Assembly (NCBI GenBank): GCA_015227615.1
Contig: JAALGZ010000031.1
Coordinates: forward strand, 62,001 to 126,000
Direction of reading: 5' to 3'
Length of the DNA stretch: 64,000 bases
Origin: Labyrinthula sp. Ha
Taxonomy: Eukaryota; Sar; Bigyra; Labyrinthulida; Labyrinthulaceae
Shown: positions 22,101-33,398 of the stretch, piece by piece
How the letters are laid out: each line of letters begins with the position of its first letter
Position numbering within the stretch: the stretch's first letter is position 1
The notes under the pieces: generated by a model
The model's input: only the letters and a program-made list of their open reading frames with translations
Databases searched by the model: none
Told to the model about the DNA's origin: nothing
Program-made: the position numbers and the translations under genes

Positions 22101-22277
22101 GCGAAAAGGGATGGAAGGGAGTTGAGCCCGGATGAGTATGCCGAGCTTGGTGGTATTACTAGTGAAGTTGGTGTGTGCTTTTGTGGTGGGAAAGCAATTG
22201 GAAGAGATCTTCGTATCAACACTAGGAAGTGGTCTACCGAAGAGATTCAATTTAATTTGAATGAAGAGTTCTTTTAA
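19164..22277 (+). CDS. NADPH oxidase (NOX/ferric reductase family) with N-terminal WW-like domain
   Basis: A 1037-residue flavocytochrome that would pass electrons from NADPH through FAD and two hemes to oxygen, making superoxide. Residues of about 5-33 resemble a WW domain (W at 5, LYFDN, RPPEGY). A long Lys/Ser-rich stretch (about 45-200) follows. Hydrophobic helices begin near 268. Heme ligands are H505 with H519 (spacing 14) and H576 or H577 with H589 (spacing 13 or 12), as in NOX enzymes. FAD binding is shown by HPFSISS (H665), and NADPH binding by GSGIGITPG (G768) and CFCGG (C1007). The C-terminus ends in Phe, as is typical. About four additional helices precede the six heme-domain helices. 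No EF-hands are present, unlike plant RBOH or NOX5. No introns are needed. It stands alone, with gene-free DNA on both sides. Confidence 0.92.
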   Translation: MGDVQWTARYNPKTGDQLYFDNKGNISFRPPEGYEAPAPPTPPTRMSVLLGGKKKQQEVRLKKVSKRKQASKRKQNSKREGGSSKRGLSKKGKSSRNVRREASKRSAQGESALTDLTPAELGLDDVGGSKSKRSKKGSKRSKRGGGSKRSKRKKEKNGADGETDSNLGSLNRLEMGTVEDSSEYKSNRNLRREGSHASLNPKFNRETPPKIGEVVLVDKADNTLDIFESKLAQAKVDVVPAHALSDKYTFQNNWRKLENTTTVFKWAPYAHNLGFFTAACYVFFGAVSLLWTFQLQNPNAVLPDNVDKFVVAPLFAGVFTFAAGIAMFIFEKLFGLTRDLAIDGGAAGYARGLFYIACSGPAFFSYATIMSAVISIYTGVINILSTYNRERGKMRGAGYVFSYFDWEEDKGVFYLSMTYIALNVIVFTYLYGQTLLVVLLCFNDADQFFLECPSQAAPFAKGFGNMLNLNCALLIIPILRGILTTVAEKFNQNNVFPIRKAIEFHQIIGSISALAVFGHTAAHYINYIFASETTIILFGKQPWFTGAAIIIVMAVLYSGAHSFAKKANYEVFWYSHHTYTLYFLLLLAHGPKFWQWFFIPVIGLTYEKIKRHNDRMQRKIFVKSVEFTKPVLNINFTPDRIEKFDFREGQYCYILAPQVNNYQWHPFSISSCKGDLERFGYVSLHIRVQDDRNSWTFMLNEYFRQVSGSVGNFDEPYFYDKFHRYDRNGTRLDGLYAGPDGKPLIRIDGPYNAPCQTYSSFRDVILVGSGIGITPGASVLRSILRYKWNKGFYPDTVRFAWVLRQSEAESFAWFIELLVDLMAQVKADRESGDVAKGHYLQINLYVTGAKKKENMAIMAPPPNMSVYRQSFVARDRLEKKSMTLKLKSRRLLDDAWDVASSQGGPGYGKDLIGFNAQDLYNMIQDPTVKSNQQAIIDPNSYQSGNRLEDIWVWNGRPDWASVFQQTSGHAVARNERIRMAKRDGRELSPDEYAELGGITSEVGVCFCGGKAIGRDLRINTRKWSTEEIQFNLNEEFF

Positions 22278-24764
22278 ACTAGACAATGTGGAATTTGAGA
22301 TAAACATAAATGTACCTAGCACTTCGTAGAGCATAGCAGTGACCCATAACATGATAAGATAAGCATAATTGAAATACCACTATATTTCAGTTTTACAGAA
22401 ACTGGAAATCATTTGGGGGAACACAGTTTAGGAAAAGAATCCACTATTTTACTAGTTCAAATCTCTTAGAATAAGTTGAACAACCTCCACATTAATCCAA
22501 TCTACACTCCTATCCAAAAGGGCTTTCTAGGCACAAAGGGATTAAGAGAGTTGGACTGCACTATTGTCAAGAACTAAACTAACTCTCGACCGATAGAGAA
22601 CGAGGTCTAATTGTTTTGAACTCCTAGTTCGCTTAGGACATGAAGCATCCGCTCTAGTGACAATAAAGAAAGTGGTCACTTAACCATTTGTTGGTTTAAA
22701 CATGCACCCTTGGGAACTATATACTAAGCTTTTGCTTTTCTTTATTACGTGGCGACCAGAGATACTCCACACAGGTCTATCCTACGGATTGACTAATTTT
22801 AGGTAGGTCATAGGGTTAAAATTAAGCTGCATGACCGATAAAACAGAGACAATTATGAACTGGAGGAAATAAATTCTCATTGCACTAGATTACAGAACGC
22901 CTTTAATGAATCGTTCTAACCTGGGAGGAATTAAGCCCGTTCAACAGTTTTTTGAATCCATATGAGTAACCAGATAAGAGGTGACAGAAAATCTATTGCC
23001 CAGCAATTCCGATGTCAAACGTAAGAATCTGGTGAAAAGTCTTTCCGGTAAAGTTAAAATCTCTTTTTCCAGATGGCAGGCTTATAGTGTATAATTCCTT
23101 CTGAGGAGAAGAACTGATCAATAGAAAACTTAGAAACTCTCCTATGAATTAAATAGAGTAATTGACTATATTTTTGAGTAACCGAAAGCGTGTGGATTCT
23201 CATGGCTCTAAAATTACCCTAATCCCCAAATTAAGCTTTTGACCGCATGACCACATTGGTCTTATGCCAGTTCCCACATATGCCAATGATACTCTCGTAG
23301 AAAGGCCTTACTAAACCTTAAATTAGCTACAAGATCCCATTACCAAAATCTTGGTTTAATTTATTTTATTTGAGTTTTGGTTACTCTTCTATTTTGGGAT
23401 TTTCCAAGACTAACTTATTAAAAATAGATGTGATAACTTTGAAATACTAACTAACTGAAGATTTGGTTGCTCTCAGAGTCTAGTTCCTATGATGTTATAG
23501 TTTAGTGCTATATTTTGATCTGGTTGCCTTTTGTGTTGTTATAATTTATTTTTTAGATAACTTTTCCCTATTCTTATTCATTTAGAATTATTTAACTCTG
23601 TGAGTGTGGAAATTTTAAACACGCACGTGTTATAAATGGTTTTTCTTGGTTAATTACTGCGTAATTTATATCCCTTAGAACACTTAACCAACATTGCAAG
23701 CTAGACTCAAACTTTAAATCATCTAACCTCAGTCAATTCTTCATCAGTATTGACAATCTCTTGTTAGAACTACTCGCAACTTAACATAAGTTCTAAATCG
23801 ATAAGCAGATTTAGGATGCACCAAAAACTAATTACTTTGCTCATATACAGCAAATCTTTTACATTAACATTGCAACAAAAGTTTTCAACAGAAATGAAGG
23901 TGAAGAGCTGTATGAATATTAGCACAGAGGTCGATAGTTTTCTTAGCATAATACCATGAGCTCAAGTTTACTTGTGCATACACGAAGACTATGGCAGCAT
24001 GCTTGTAACTTGCTCTGTGCTCATCCGGTCACTGCCATGTTGCAATTCTTGAAGGAAGCTATACTTTTATCGAAAGAAGCCTCAGCTTCACAATTTGTTA
24101 TGGGGAAATGTGAGCATTTTTAAGCTGCATATGTTTCTATTACGATGACAGTAGAAGAAGTTATATTTTTGCACTTTCGTTCATCTTGGGTTGAAGCACC
24201 CCTGCGACTCTTGCAATTAAAATAAGTCACCGGTTGACCTGGAAAGATACAAGTTAGAACGTTTCAATCACCTTGAAACAGCTGTACTAGCTTTTTAAAG
24301 CTTGAATATTTTTTTATCTTACAGTATTACATAATTGGAACAAATTTCAGCTTATTACATTTGATATAGATTTTCTTCTAGGGATTACCAGTTTCTATAT
24401 TGGTTTTATTTCGACATTTCAGTTAAATTTCGAGTGCATAGAAAAGATATAATTAGTGTTGAAGAAGAATTCAGTGAGTTGTGACAGTATTCACCTAGAA
24501 ATTTACTTTCTATCTTGGCTAGGTATTCTCCATGATACGATTTATTCAGCAATGCACAAGAAACAGGGAGTATAATACGTACATGTCTGAGAATTGGGCT
24601 TCCTATTTATTTTGGTTGTATACTGTCAGTCGATGGTCAATGTTGAAATATGCCGTACGCCATTAAAAATATGGCTCATTTTTGTATCCTATGAAAACCC
24701 ATAACTAGGGAGTTGGCTTTGATTTGTTTAAATTTTATTAATATTTTCTTCTCTATACAGTTCT

Positions 24765-24779
24765 TAATAATAATAATAA
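24765..24779. repeat. (TAA)5 microsatellite
   Basis: Five perfect TAA units, directly visible in the gene-free region. Confidence 0.85.
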
Positions 24780-24910
24780 TTAATGCTTACATGACCAGTG
24801 TGATTGATTATTAATGTCAAAGTGACAATCATTAAAGGGTTGGGCTATATGATGTCGGCTCAAAGGACCCAGACTTGTAATGGTTATCAAGTGATAATCA
24901 GAGTAAAGAC

Positions 24911-24948
24911 AGAATCATTTGATAAGAATCAAAATTCAGAATTCTTTT
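24911..24948 (-). repeat. dispersed repeat, copy C (inverted)
   Basis: On the minus strand this segment aligns by eye with the 33240 and 45198 copies: the run agaatcatttgataagaat followed by a gaattctttt block is the reverse complement of the aaaagaattgg / attcttattttt / caaatgat unit. Flanking similarity is weak. The element class is unknown; it is probably a fragment of an old mobile element. Confidence 0.4.
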
Positions 24949-27026
24949 CTTGATAATTAAAGTCAGAACAGTCGCTAAGTAATTATTATTATTTTTGATC
25001 AAATCAGATGCCTAGTCACAAGAGAAGGATCATATGCCAAAAACTCATTCTTTTCCTGGGTTACTCTTATATCAATTGCATGAAAGCTTGATGCGTTGCA
25101 AAAATGATGATTTTGTTGATGGGACCTAGAAACCTGGAGTACTTTTTTTGACAATAACCATTTGATAAGGTGAACAGAATAGGAATTATTTAAAATCTAC
25201 TAAGACTCGAAATTTCTTCTTGAGAATCGGAAACTAAAGAAGAACTATTTGGATATAGATGATTCCTTTCAGCATACATTATTTAGTACACTTCGACAGT
25301 CTCAAAATCTAGATGAGAATAATCCACTCGAAATTGTCAAGGATTACAGAAGATCGTGTGATCAGCTCCCGCTAGGATTGAGGTACCCTTCTTGTTCTTT
25401 GAAAGCCAGTTGCTGATTCATAAGCGGATTATTTTGAAGCAGCAGTTTTAAATTCTTGGCCTTCTTCCTATATATTGTTGCTTGTTAAGTTCATAAAGCA
25501 ATGTCTGTTCCTGGTGGACTTTCTAAAGCACGAAAGTTCCACATGGACATGGTTGTTTTTTTTCTTGGATGCGGCATGGTAGTTTCAAGGTCCAGAGAGA
25601 ATATGTCTACATTTGAAAGTATCTATTGCTTATGGGATTGTTTACTCCAAGGGGATATAAGAACGAACTGATTTTAACACAGCCAAGTTTCTAAAAATGA
25701 GAACCCGGGTGCATAACCCGTTTTTGTCATACTGAACCGACACTAAATACAACGACATGATTTGAAAAGAATACGCTTTCTATGTTTTAACTTTGAAAAT
25801 GAACTTTCGCCGTATAATTATATCATCAGTCCAATACCGCAAAGATCACTTAAAAACGAGACAGGGTGAATATAATTAAAATTAAGAAACCAAGATTAGA
25901 TTCTAATTCAAGATTTCAAGAACAAACTCAAAAGTAGTTACCTATACTCGTTATGGACAATATTATTCTCATTGTTGAAAGTTTCACTAATAATACTTAT
26001 AAACTTACAGAGTGAATGCGCGATAAAATCATAAAATAAACTATGAAAACGAAAGTTTTAGGTATGGTGGAAGGATATCTATATGTAAATGGTTCTTAGG
26101 AGAAATTTACTAACAGTAAGACAAGACACAATCCATTTAAGTCTTGAAGGCAAATATATTGGGCTGTTTTCATGTACAACCTACTTCAAACTGTCTATAG
26201 CTAACATAAAGGTACGACTTTAGTTTACTAGAATAGTAATTGGTATTAGCTTATATATTGCGTTCCAGAAACCTCTTAGGTTTACAATATACTAGCAGTT
26301 TCTCACATTCACGTGCTTAGAAAAAAGTGGTTTAAACTTCACTGAAGGTTGAGGTCACTAGAATTCAGACCACCTAGGTAAAACCTAAGACACCTAACTG
26401 ACAACGCCGATATGCCATTGCAGCAATTATAGCACGGGCTCTCTAACAAATGGTTGAAAAATCTAAGAATGGCTTATGATTTAATATAGAAAAGTGAGTA
26501 AAAAAAATACTTATTAAATTTCGTGCATGACCAAATATATTATCTACGGAATTTATTATTTGGCTGTGGATTTCAAGTCATCAAATAATTCCAGGAAAAC
26601 TTAGTAATTTAATAATAACCTCATTGAAACTTTTTCCTTGATATCTTAATAGAAGATTAACTTGCCGTCTAATAAATAATAGTAAAGTTTTAAAAAGCAT
26701 ATCCAATACTTATAATATAGAAAACCGATATCAAGAACGAACAATTGTACAAAAGCAAACTCAAAACCAAGTCGAGACAAGAATAAATATATTTCTTGAA
26801 TATCTCGATACTTTCATGAACCAAGACGAAAGATTCACAAGTTAGTTAGTTTCCAAGTTTCTGTAACAGTAAAACAATGACTAGCCTGAACACCAGTTAC
26901 TAAACTATACTAGAATATCAAATTAAGAAGTGGTAGACCAATTATAGTAAAGATTTCTAAAATATTACATTTAAATAAACTTCTGCCAAACATATCTTTA
27001 AATATAGTTGAAGAAAAGGTTGAACA

Positions 27027-28460
27027 ATGTCAGGAAAAAGTATATTTGGAACAATAGTTGTTGTGCAGTTTTTAGCACGTGTGGTCTCCGGTCAAAACTG
27101 TGTTGAATTTTATGATCAGTGCGGTGGATTGGACTTTACTGGAGAAACAACTTGTTGTGACGGGAGTTCATGTACTTACCAAAATGATTATTATAGTCAA
27201 TGTGTACCAAATTCAGAACAGGGAAGCACTGATGAAGAGTGTGCAATATTGTATGCTCAATGTGCTGGAATAGGATATATTGGTACCACAACTTGCTGTG
27301 AAGGGAATTTTTGTCAATATCAGGATGATTATTACAGTCAATGTAGACCAAACTCAGAACAGGAAACAACTTCACCCACGTTTCTTCCTACAAATATTCC
27401 ATCTGAAATACCCACGTATTCTCCTACAAAATACCCTACTGGACAACCTACACAACAGCCATTAACAACACCTACAAGTTTACCAACAGAAACACCTTCA
27501 ACTTATCCAACTAGATCACCTACAAATAATCCAACAAACTTACCTTCTCAATCTCCCACGTTATCACCAACGGAATTTCCTACTACTTCACCTAGTAGTA
27601 TTCCAACTAAAACACCTTCTAAAAACCCTACTGGAGCACCATCTTCATTCCCCAGCAGGTTGCCAACTGAATCTCCAACAGAAGAATACTCTAGTTATCC
27701 TACTGGATCTTCTACAAATATACCAACAAACTTACCTACCTATATTCCAACTTCTACACCAACAAATCTTCCATCAAAATTATCTACAAATGTTCCCAGT
27801 AGCTCTCCAACAAAACTCCCAACATTAGAGACCTCTTCCTTACCAAGCACAACCCCATCAGCTTCCCCAACAGATATTTTATATTCTCCATCTCTTATTC
27901 CAACTCAACAACCAACACTAGAAAAAAGTGAAACTGACTCTGATAACCTGACTTCTCCAACAGCATCAGATATAACACCTTCCCAATCCCCAACAAGCTC
28001 AATACAAACTGGAGCGGATGAAGAAGTAGATGATCAGCTGTCTTTTTCTAAAATAGCTGTTTTGTTTATTTCTTTTGTCATACTTTCAACTTTGTTAATT
28101 ATGTTTCTTACTCTACAGATATTTAAAAAAACAAAGAAAAAACATACGAGCATTATGCAAAACCATCCAAATACACTTATTAAGATAGCTTCTAGGTCAT
28201 CAGAAACAAGTAAAATATCTAGATACCAGGTTTCAGTACCAAACTCGGTAGTAAGTGGACTTTCTGCTGTAGGTCCAATTTCAACTGATACTCATTATAG
28301 TTTAGTCTCTAATGCAGAACGTGTTGCTAGAGGATCATCTGCTAAAGGCTCACAAAGTAAGAGAGTCAAAGTTTATTTATCTCCAGAAGCAAAGAGATCA
28401 CCTACTCCTGTGACAAGTCGGGTAAAGTATACATTTGACAATAATGGGGAATCTGTATGA
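27027..28460 (+). CDS. cell-surface protein with two CBM1 modules, PT-repeat linker and one TM helix
   Basis: A 477-residue type I membrane protein. A signal peptide (1 to about 22, ending VSG) precedes two fungal-type CBM1 cellulose-binding modules at about 25-59 and 71-105. Each has the FYDQCGG/LYAQCAG start, paired cysteines and the YYSQC end; the aromatic Tyr residues are the usual sugar-binding face. A long rod of PTxxPTxxPS repeats (about 115-310) is probably O-glycosylated. A hydrophobic helix at about 342-367 (KIAVLFISFVILSTLLIMF) ends in basic residues. A roughly 100-residue Ser/Lys-rich cytoplasmic tail follows. It may tether the cell surface to cell-wall polysaccharide or sense it. 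PT linkers of this kind are typical of stramenopiles and related algae. The second module has AG instead of GG in the QCGG motif. No enzyme domain is present. Confidence 0.85.
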   Translation: MSGKSIFGTIVVVQFLARVVSGQNCVEFYDQCGGLDFTGETTCCDGSSCTYQNDYYSQCVPNSEQGSTDEECAILYAQCAGIGYIGTTTCCEGNFCQYQDDYYSQCRPNSEQETTSPTFLPTNIPSEIPTYSPTKYPTGQPTQQPLTTPTSLPTETPSTYPTRSPTNNPTNLPSQSPTLSPTEFPTTSPSSIPTKTPSKNPTGAPSSFPSRLPTESPTEEYSSYPTGSSTNIPTNLPTYIPTSTPTNLPSKLSTNVPSSSPTKLPTLETSSLPSTTPSASPTDILYSPSLIPTQQPTLEKSETDSDNLTSPTASDITPSQSPTSSIQTGADEEVDDQLSFSKIAVLFISFVILSTLLIMFLTLQIFKKTKKKHTSIMQNHPNTLIKIASRSSETSKISRYQVSVPNSVVSGLSAVGPISTDTHYSLVSNAERVARGSSAKGSQSKRVKVYLSPEAKRSPTPVTSRVKYTFDNNGESV

Positions 28461-28661
28461 TTACAACGTCAGTTTGGGTAGTAGTGCTTTTCCACTTCTT
28501 GTTTTTTATTCCCATGTTTTTGTTTTAGTACACTCAAGAGTGTAAATATAGTTTGGTCTCTTAGAGTCTAAGGATAGGTATATTAATTTGCTAGTTCCTA
28601 GTTGTATACTTAGAGGTTTTGTGTCTGGACAATATTTTTATTGGGTGAAACTTTATAAATT

Positions 28662-28703
28662 CACAATGAGCGGAACTGAGGTAGCAGTTCCGCCTATATT
28701 GTG
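28662..28703. other. stable inverted repeat / hairpin
   Basis: GCGGAACTG (28670-28678) and CAGTTCCGC (28685-28693) form a perfect 9-bp stem with a 6-nt loop. An outer stem CACAAT (28662-28667) pairs with ATTGTG (28698-28703) across a small asymmetric internal loop. It lies about 200 bp downstream of the CBM1 protein stop and is GC-rich against its surroundings. It could be a 3' UTR or transcript-end structure, a small folded mobile element or a small RNA precursor. Function unknown. Confidence 0.6.
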
Positions 28704-31700
28704 TTCAGTTAGGAATTAATAGTGCTTTATTGAGAATTTGTACTTCAGGTTAAGTTTTAGCTTACTAGTTTTTTCTTCGTCTCCGTATATGGTAATTCAT
28801 ATTCCTAATGAGCACTATTTTAACTCTTAATAGGGCCTCATTAAAAATGGCCTGTTAATTGCATCTCAGGTGTACATTAATAATAAAACCACGTGATGAA
28901 GCGATATTATACCAAACCAGAAGTTCAATAGACCAGTATCATGAAAAAATATATTATTCAGTACGTATCATTGCGCCTGTAAATATAACCATAAAAATTT
29001 CATTTGCTCTGGTGCTTCCTTTCGTAATGGTGCTTAATAAATTCTGAGCTCATTTTGTACGACACAGTCTTATGATTAGTCGGAATATACAGCACATTGC
29101 TTCATGCTCATCTGAAGGATATAATCCAAGGGAGAAACCTCATCACATATCAACAGCTCACTCTTTTTCCAGAACCTTAAAAATAATTATTTAATTGAAC
29201 AGGGTTAACTTAAATGATTAGAAAAGAAATCACTCCCTCTATTGGAGAGCTTCTGTGAGTCTAGGTCAGATCTACAACAATAGTTGACATTAGGCTGATA
29301 AAGGTGGTAGATCGAAGTTTCAAACTCTTAACTGTTAAACTTTGTTTGGAGCAGCAAGTAGAGAAAATAAATTTTTCAATTTTGTACAGGTATATCAATC
29401 TAGAGGCCATGCGTTTGAAACATCATTGTAATAGGAGATGTTAACTGGCGATGATTTTGTAGTCTAACCATAACTGCACATTACCTCGAAATTGCTAACG
29501 CTGCAGTACAAGGATGAAAATTAACTCTTGAAAGAACATAGAAAGAGGGTTTCACGTCTCTATTATTTCTTGACAGGTGATGGCTAAGCCCAAAGAAAGC
29601 CTACGAACTGGCATTCATTATGAATTGTTAACCAATCTCAAGAAAACAAGGGCTGGAAGGAATGATATAAGTTACTGCTGCACCAGTTTTGAATCTTTGT
29701 CTTAAAACTAGCTAGCTCCACATATTCCTTTAGACGACTGTCTTGTGATTTTATCTTATTCATAATTAATTAATTGTTGGTTATTCACTAAGACCTAGTA
29801 TGGCATAGTGATCAAAAATTCTATCTACCAATGAAATTACCCCTATCTATAATATTAATATAGTCATGTTAAGAATCCTTAGTGGTACGCTATAGAAGCT
29901 ACAACTACATTCCTCTGGAACCAAATGATACGCTCCTTATAAACTTTAGTGAAGAAAGAAAAATAGTTACCTTATTCAACGGTTAAGAAATATAGCGTCT
30001 TAACGCCGTATTGGAAAGAATAAACTTTATTCCCGATCCAGGGCATTTGTTAAATAATAACCAACATCTTCTCCGAGAAAGTGTTCTTAAGTTACCTAAA
30101 ATACGAGGATGGTAGCTTTTTTTCTATTAGCCCATACTGAAAAATCCAAGAATAAAAAATACTCTGAATTGAGAACCACAGCTATTAACTGGAAAGGTGC
30201 AATGAAGACAGCGTTGCTTTAAAGTTAGATGCAAAAAGTAGGACCTGTTTATATTTAGGGAAAAGCCTGTGCCTCTATAAGGGGCTAAACATTAATGGGA
30301 GTTGTTAGAATTTTGTTTGTCTAGCTCTAATTCTATCACTAGGAGGCCCAGAATGTTATCTAGAAAAATCAATTTTCAATGTTAAGATTTTGGGTGGCAA
30401 TGACTCAGAGCCTAAATCCTAATTTCTAGTAGTGCAGCTGAAACCAATTACTCAATTGTAATATCCAATAAAATTAGTCTATAGTTATGAACCCTTAAAT
30501 TAGCATGACGCCTCAAACGAACTAAAACTGTAAGATAACCTTGGCAAGGCTATAGCAGTACATCTGGAACATTTTGGATGCCAGAATGTATTATAACATG
30601 GGAACGAGTAGAGATATTGTTTGAAACAATGCGGATATATCAACCAAGTTATGAGAGTTTTGAGTTCAATTTGAATAATGTACAGATTTGTATAGCCATT
30701 TTGAGTAAGTTTTGATGTAGTGAAATGTGTCATTGAGACTCTGACCCTATAGCCCACCAGGATTTTCGTCAAAGAACTTTTTGTAAAAAAACATCAGACC
30801 AAACCCAAATTTTCAGGATATACATCTGACATCAAGGATTCTCAGTGTATTGCTTGGTAATGCGGACCATTTACCGTGGTCTTACTACGATTCAAGAATA
30901 GCATAAAATAGATATGGGCCATTTGGCGCTCCACTTAAGAAGAAATATAATTTGAGGGACTTGAAGGCCTGAAAAAAAATCAATACTCTAAATTCCTGAT
31001 CATATGATTTGTGTCTTGGTGTTTTTCCTCAAAGTATACCGTAGTTATTGGGCTAACTAGAAGATATGATGAATTTGAATATAAGGTATATCCAGGATGA
31101 GTTTTCTTCATTTTAGAAGCTTTTTATTTTGAACCAAATTTAGGAGGAAACAGATTGATGGGGAGTTTACGTATGTTTAAGAGAGTAAAAACTTGGAGTT
31201 TTCGATTCCCAATAGCTATGAATGGCAATGATGAATGTCAATAATCAGATTATTCTTGCTTGAAATCTGGTTAGAAATAGAACAGAATAGCTACTGATTT
31301 TTATGAACTGCGTCAAACTTTCTTATGTATATAAGTTGATTATCTTTTATAATTAAGAATATTTGAGACACTAACAGAATTTGTCTTGAGGGAGAATATT
31401 TCTAATGCATTCTCAAAATATAAAACATACCCATATTTACATGTAAAATACAGGGTTTCTAATATGTTTTTGATAAAAATTGGCTTTCCTTAGTGTACTT
31501 CCAGTCTCGTAAATCTCTAACCAAATCCTAAGAGACTTGGTGAACATAGATAAAATATGATGGGGAAAGCCTTTGATTTAGTAGGGGTGTTCTTGAGTAT
31601 TGGAGGGGAATCCGAGGAATATTCCATATACAACTTGGAGAAACCTGTATGGGTAAGATTTATTGAAGGGTAGGTTCTTGAAAGGGTCTTCTTCAGGTGC

Positions 31701-31799
31701 TACCAGGTTATATATAGTTTCTTCGATATTTTCTAGGTTAGAAAGTTTCAGTGTTGACCACGTGCTCGTGGAAGTAACTGTTAGAAACCTGTATTAAAT

Positions 31800-33200
31800 A
31801 CAGTTAAATGACTGCGTTAAGTTAATCAAAACTGTATAGAAAGTTTTTATCTTGGAGTGGAATATCTTATGACCTTGACTAGGACCCAACTTTGTGTATC
31901 GCATATCGCTCTTTTTAATTAGTTCTTGCTATTCTCGCGGCGTCTTTATTATGGGCGTCATATTCTGATAAAGTTTATTTGTTTTTATTTATGAGGATGG
32001 TATTTTAGACGGAGATTTATATGTAAGAACAGGATATATGCTTCTCATATTTGTCTTGAAATATGAAGAAGACTTCACCCTGCTAAATTATTACATTGTC
32101 CTCTTATTGAGTTCTTGAACTGGGTGAGCCTTTTAATAATTATGGTAACAGATACATGGGTTTTGGTACACATCTGCATACTTCGTTTCTATCTTTGCAT
32201 ATACTAGTTCTCTTGAAGTTTTAAAGTTTTGAATAAATAATGTTTCTTTGTACAGTCGATAGTATATATAACTTGGTAGATATAGTTTTTGTACTTGATT
32301 GTTATTATATGAAATAAACGTGGTTGTTGGTTAGGTTTTATTATGTCGATTTTTTTAAAGATCCGTTGATATGTTTTTAGGTTATTAGATTTGGAAAATA
32401 TATATTCCAAACACTTTCCCCTTTTTCTAAAGATTAGCATGTTCCAGGGATCGGCGATTTCTAGGTTAGTGAAGATTTTCTTTGGTATTAGTATCCTGAA
32501 AAGACAATATTCTCCTGGTTGGTTATTTTTGAACTTATTATATTGCGGCGAGATTTATATGTTTTATTTTTTCCGTTATTAGATGCTGTTCATTTAACTA
32601 CTCTTCTTGATTGGCTTTTAATTTGATATCATGTTTTTTTCCAGAGCTTATCTTTTCTTCTTAATCATTTCACTGGTTTCACTCAGATTGTTTCTTCAGA
32701 ATATGTTTTGGGGTATTTTGAAGTTTTTGCTTGAAAGTTTTTGAGAGGTCTATGAATTGTAGAGTCTGGGGTGGCAACATTTCCTTCTGGACATATATCC
32801 TCGGCTGGAATTTTATAATATTTTCACGATTTCTGGTTCATTTATGCGTTTGTTAAAATTTTTTGATCCATTGTTTCTTAGGTCTTTCACTTATCTCAGT
32901 AGTCTTTATCTGAGCAGTATGTTTATGTGATGAAATCTTTCTTCTTGTGATAGAAGTTTCAATGCTGCTTCATATATTCTAAATGTATCTATTTTGTATT
33001 AGTTGGTGTTAATACTGAGGTCTGTTCGCACCAGGCTTTGCTCTTTTATTTTGGGTTAGCAGGTGGTATGTTTCCTTTGTCCAGATTTCCCCGTTTTGAA
33101 GTTGTTTATTATTACTCTGTAACCTTGTTCTTGTAGTAAATTTCAAGTAGTAAGTCCTTGGTGCTGGTTCTGGAGCAAGTTTCGAATTTTATAAAAATTC
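31800..33200. other. T/G-rich, C-poor strand-skewed block
   Basis: On the plus strand this stretch is strongly enriched in T and G and poor in C (for example about 32220-32400 and 32700-32760), unlike flanking DNA. The minus strand is accordingly A-rich with few G, the bias often seen in coding strands of old retroelements. No protein domain could be read, so the identity is open. Confidence 0.35.
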
Positions 33201-33239
33201 TTAATGATTATTTGTTTCTCATTAAATTTTTATTATTAA

Positions 33240-33398
33240 TAAAAGAATTGGAATTCTTATTTTTATCAAATGAATCAAATTTTTTTCTGGTAAGCAATTA
33301 ATTTTCAATAATGAAAAACAAAGGTTGAAGAAGTATCAGAATTAATCAATTTGAAAAATCTGTGCAAATATCTTATTGATAAATTATCAATGAATCAA
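33240..33398 (+). repeat. dispersed repeat, copy A
   Basis: Two blocks are shared by eye with the copy at 45.2-45.6 kb: aaaagaattgg / attcttattttt / caaatga at the left (33240-33279), and a right block (about 33311-33398) containing tatcagaatt, caa...gaaaaat and an attgataaattatcaa end. The blocks are adjacent here but about 240 bp apart in copy B. Element class unknown; an old diverged copy. Confidence 0.5.

Larger units (their letters stand above)
22278..27026. other. gene-free AT-rich region
   Basis: About 4.7 kb without a supportable gene. It contains a (TAA)5 microsatellite (24765-24779), one diverged copy of the dispersed repeat (about 24911-24948, inverted relative to the 33-kb copy), and a second weakly similar stretch near 25160-25200. 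The first kilobase is less AT-rich than the rest, but no conserved protein could be read in any frame. It may be decayed mobile-element sequence. Confidence 0.45.

Noticed and set aside
29270-29340. tRNA B-box-like words (also checked near 15166, 22640 and 61030)
   Set aside because: No matching A box or cloverleaf arms could be drawn; no tRNA is called.
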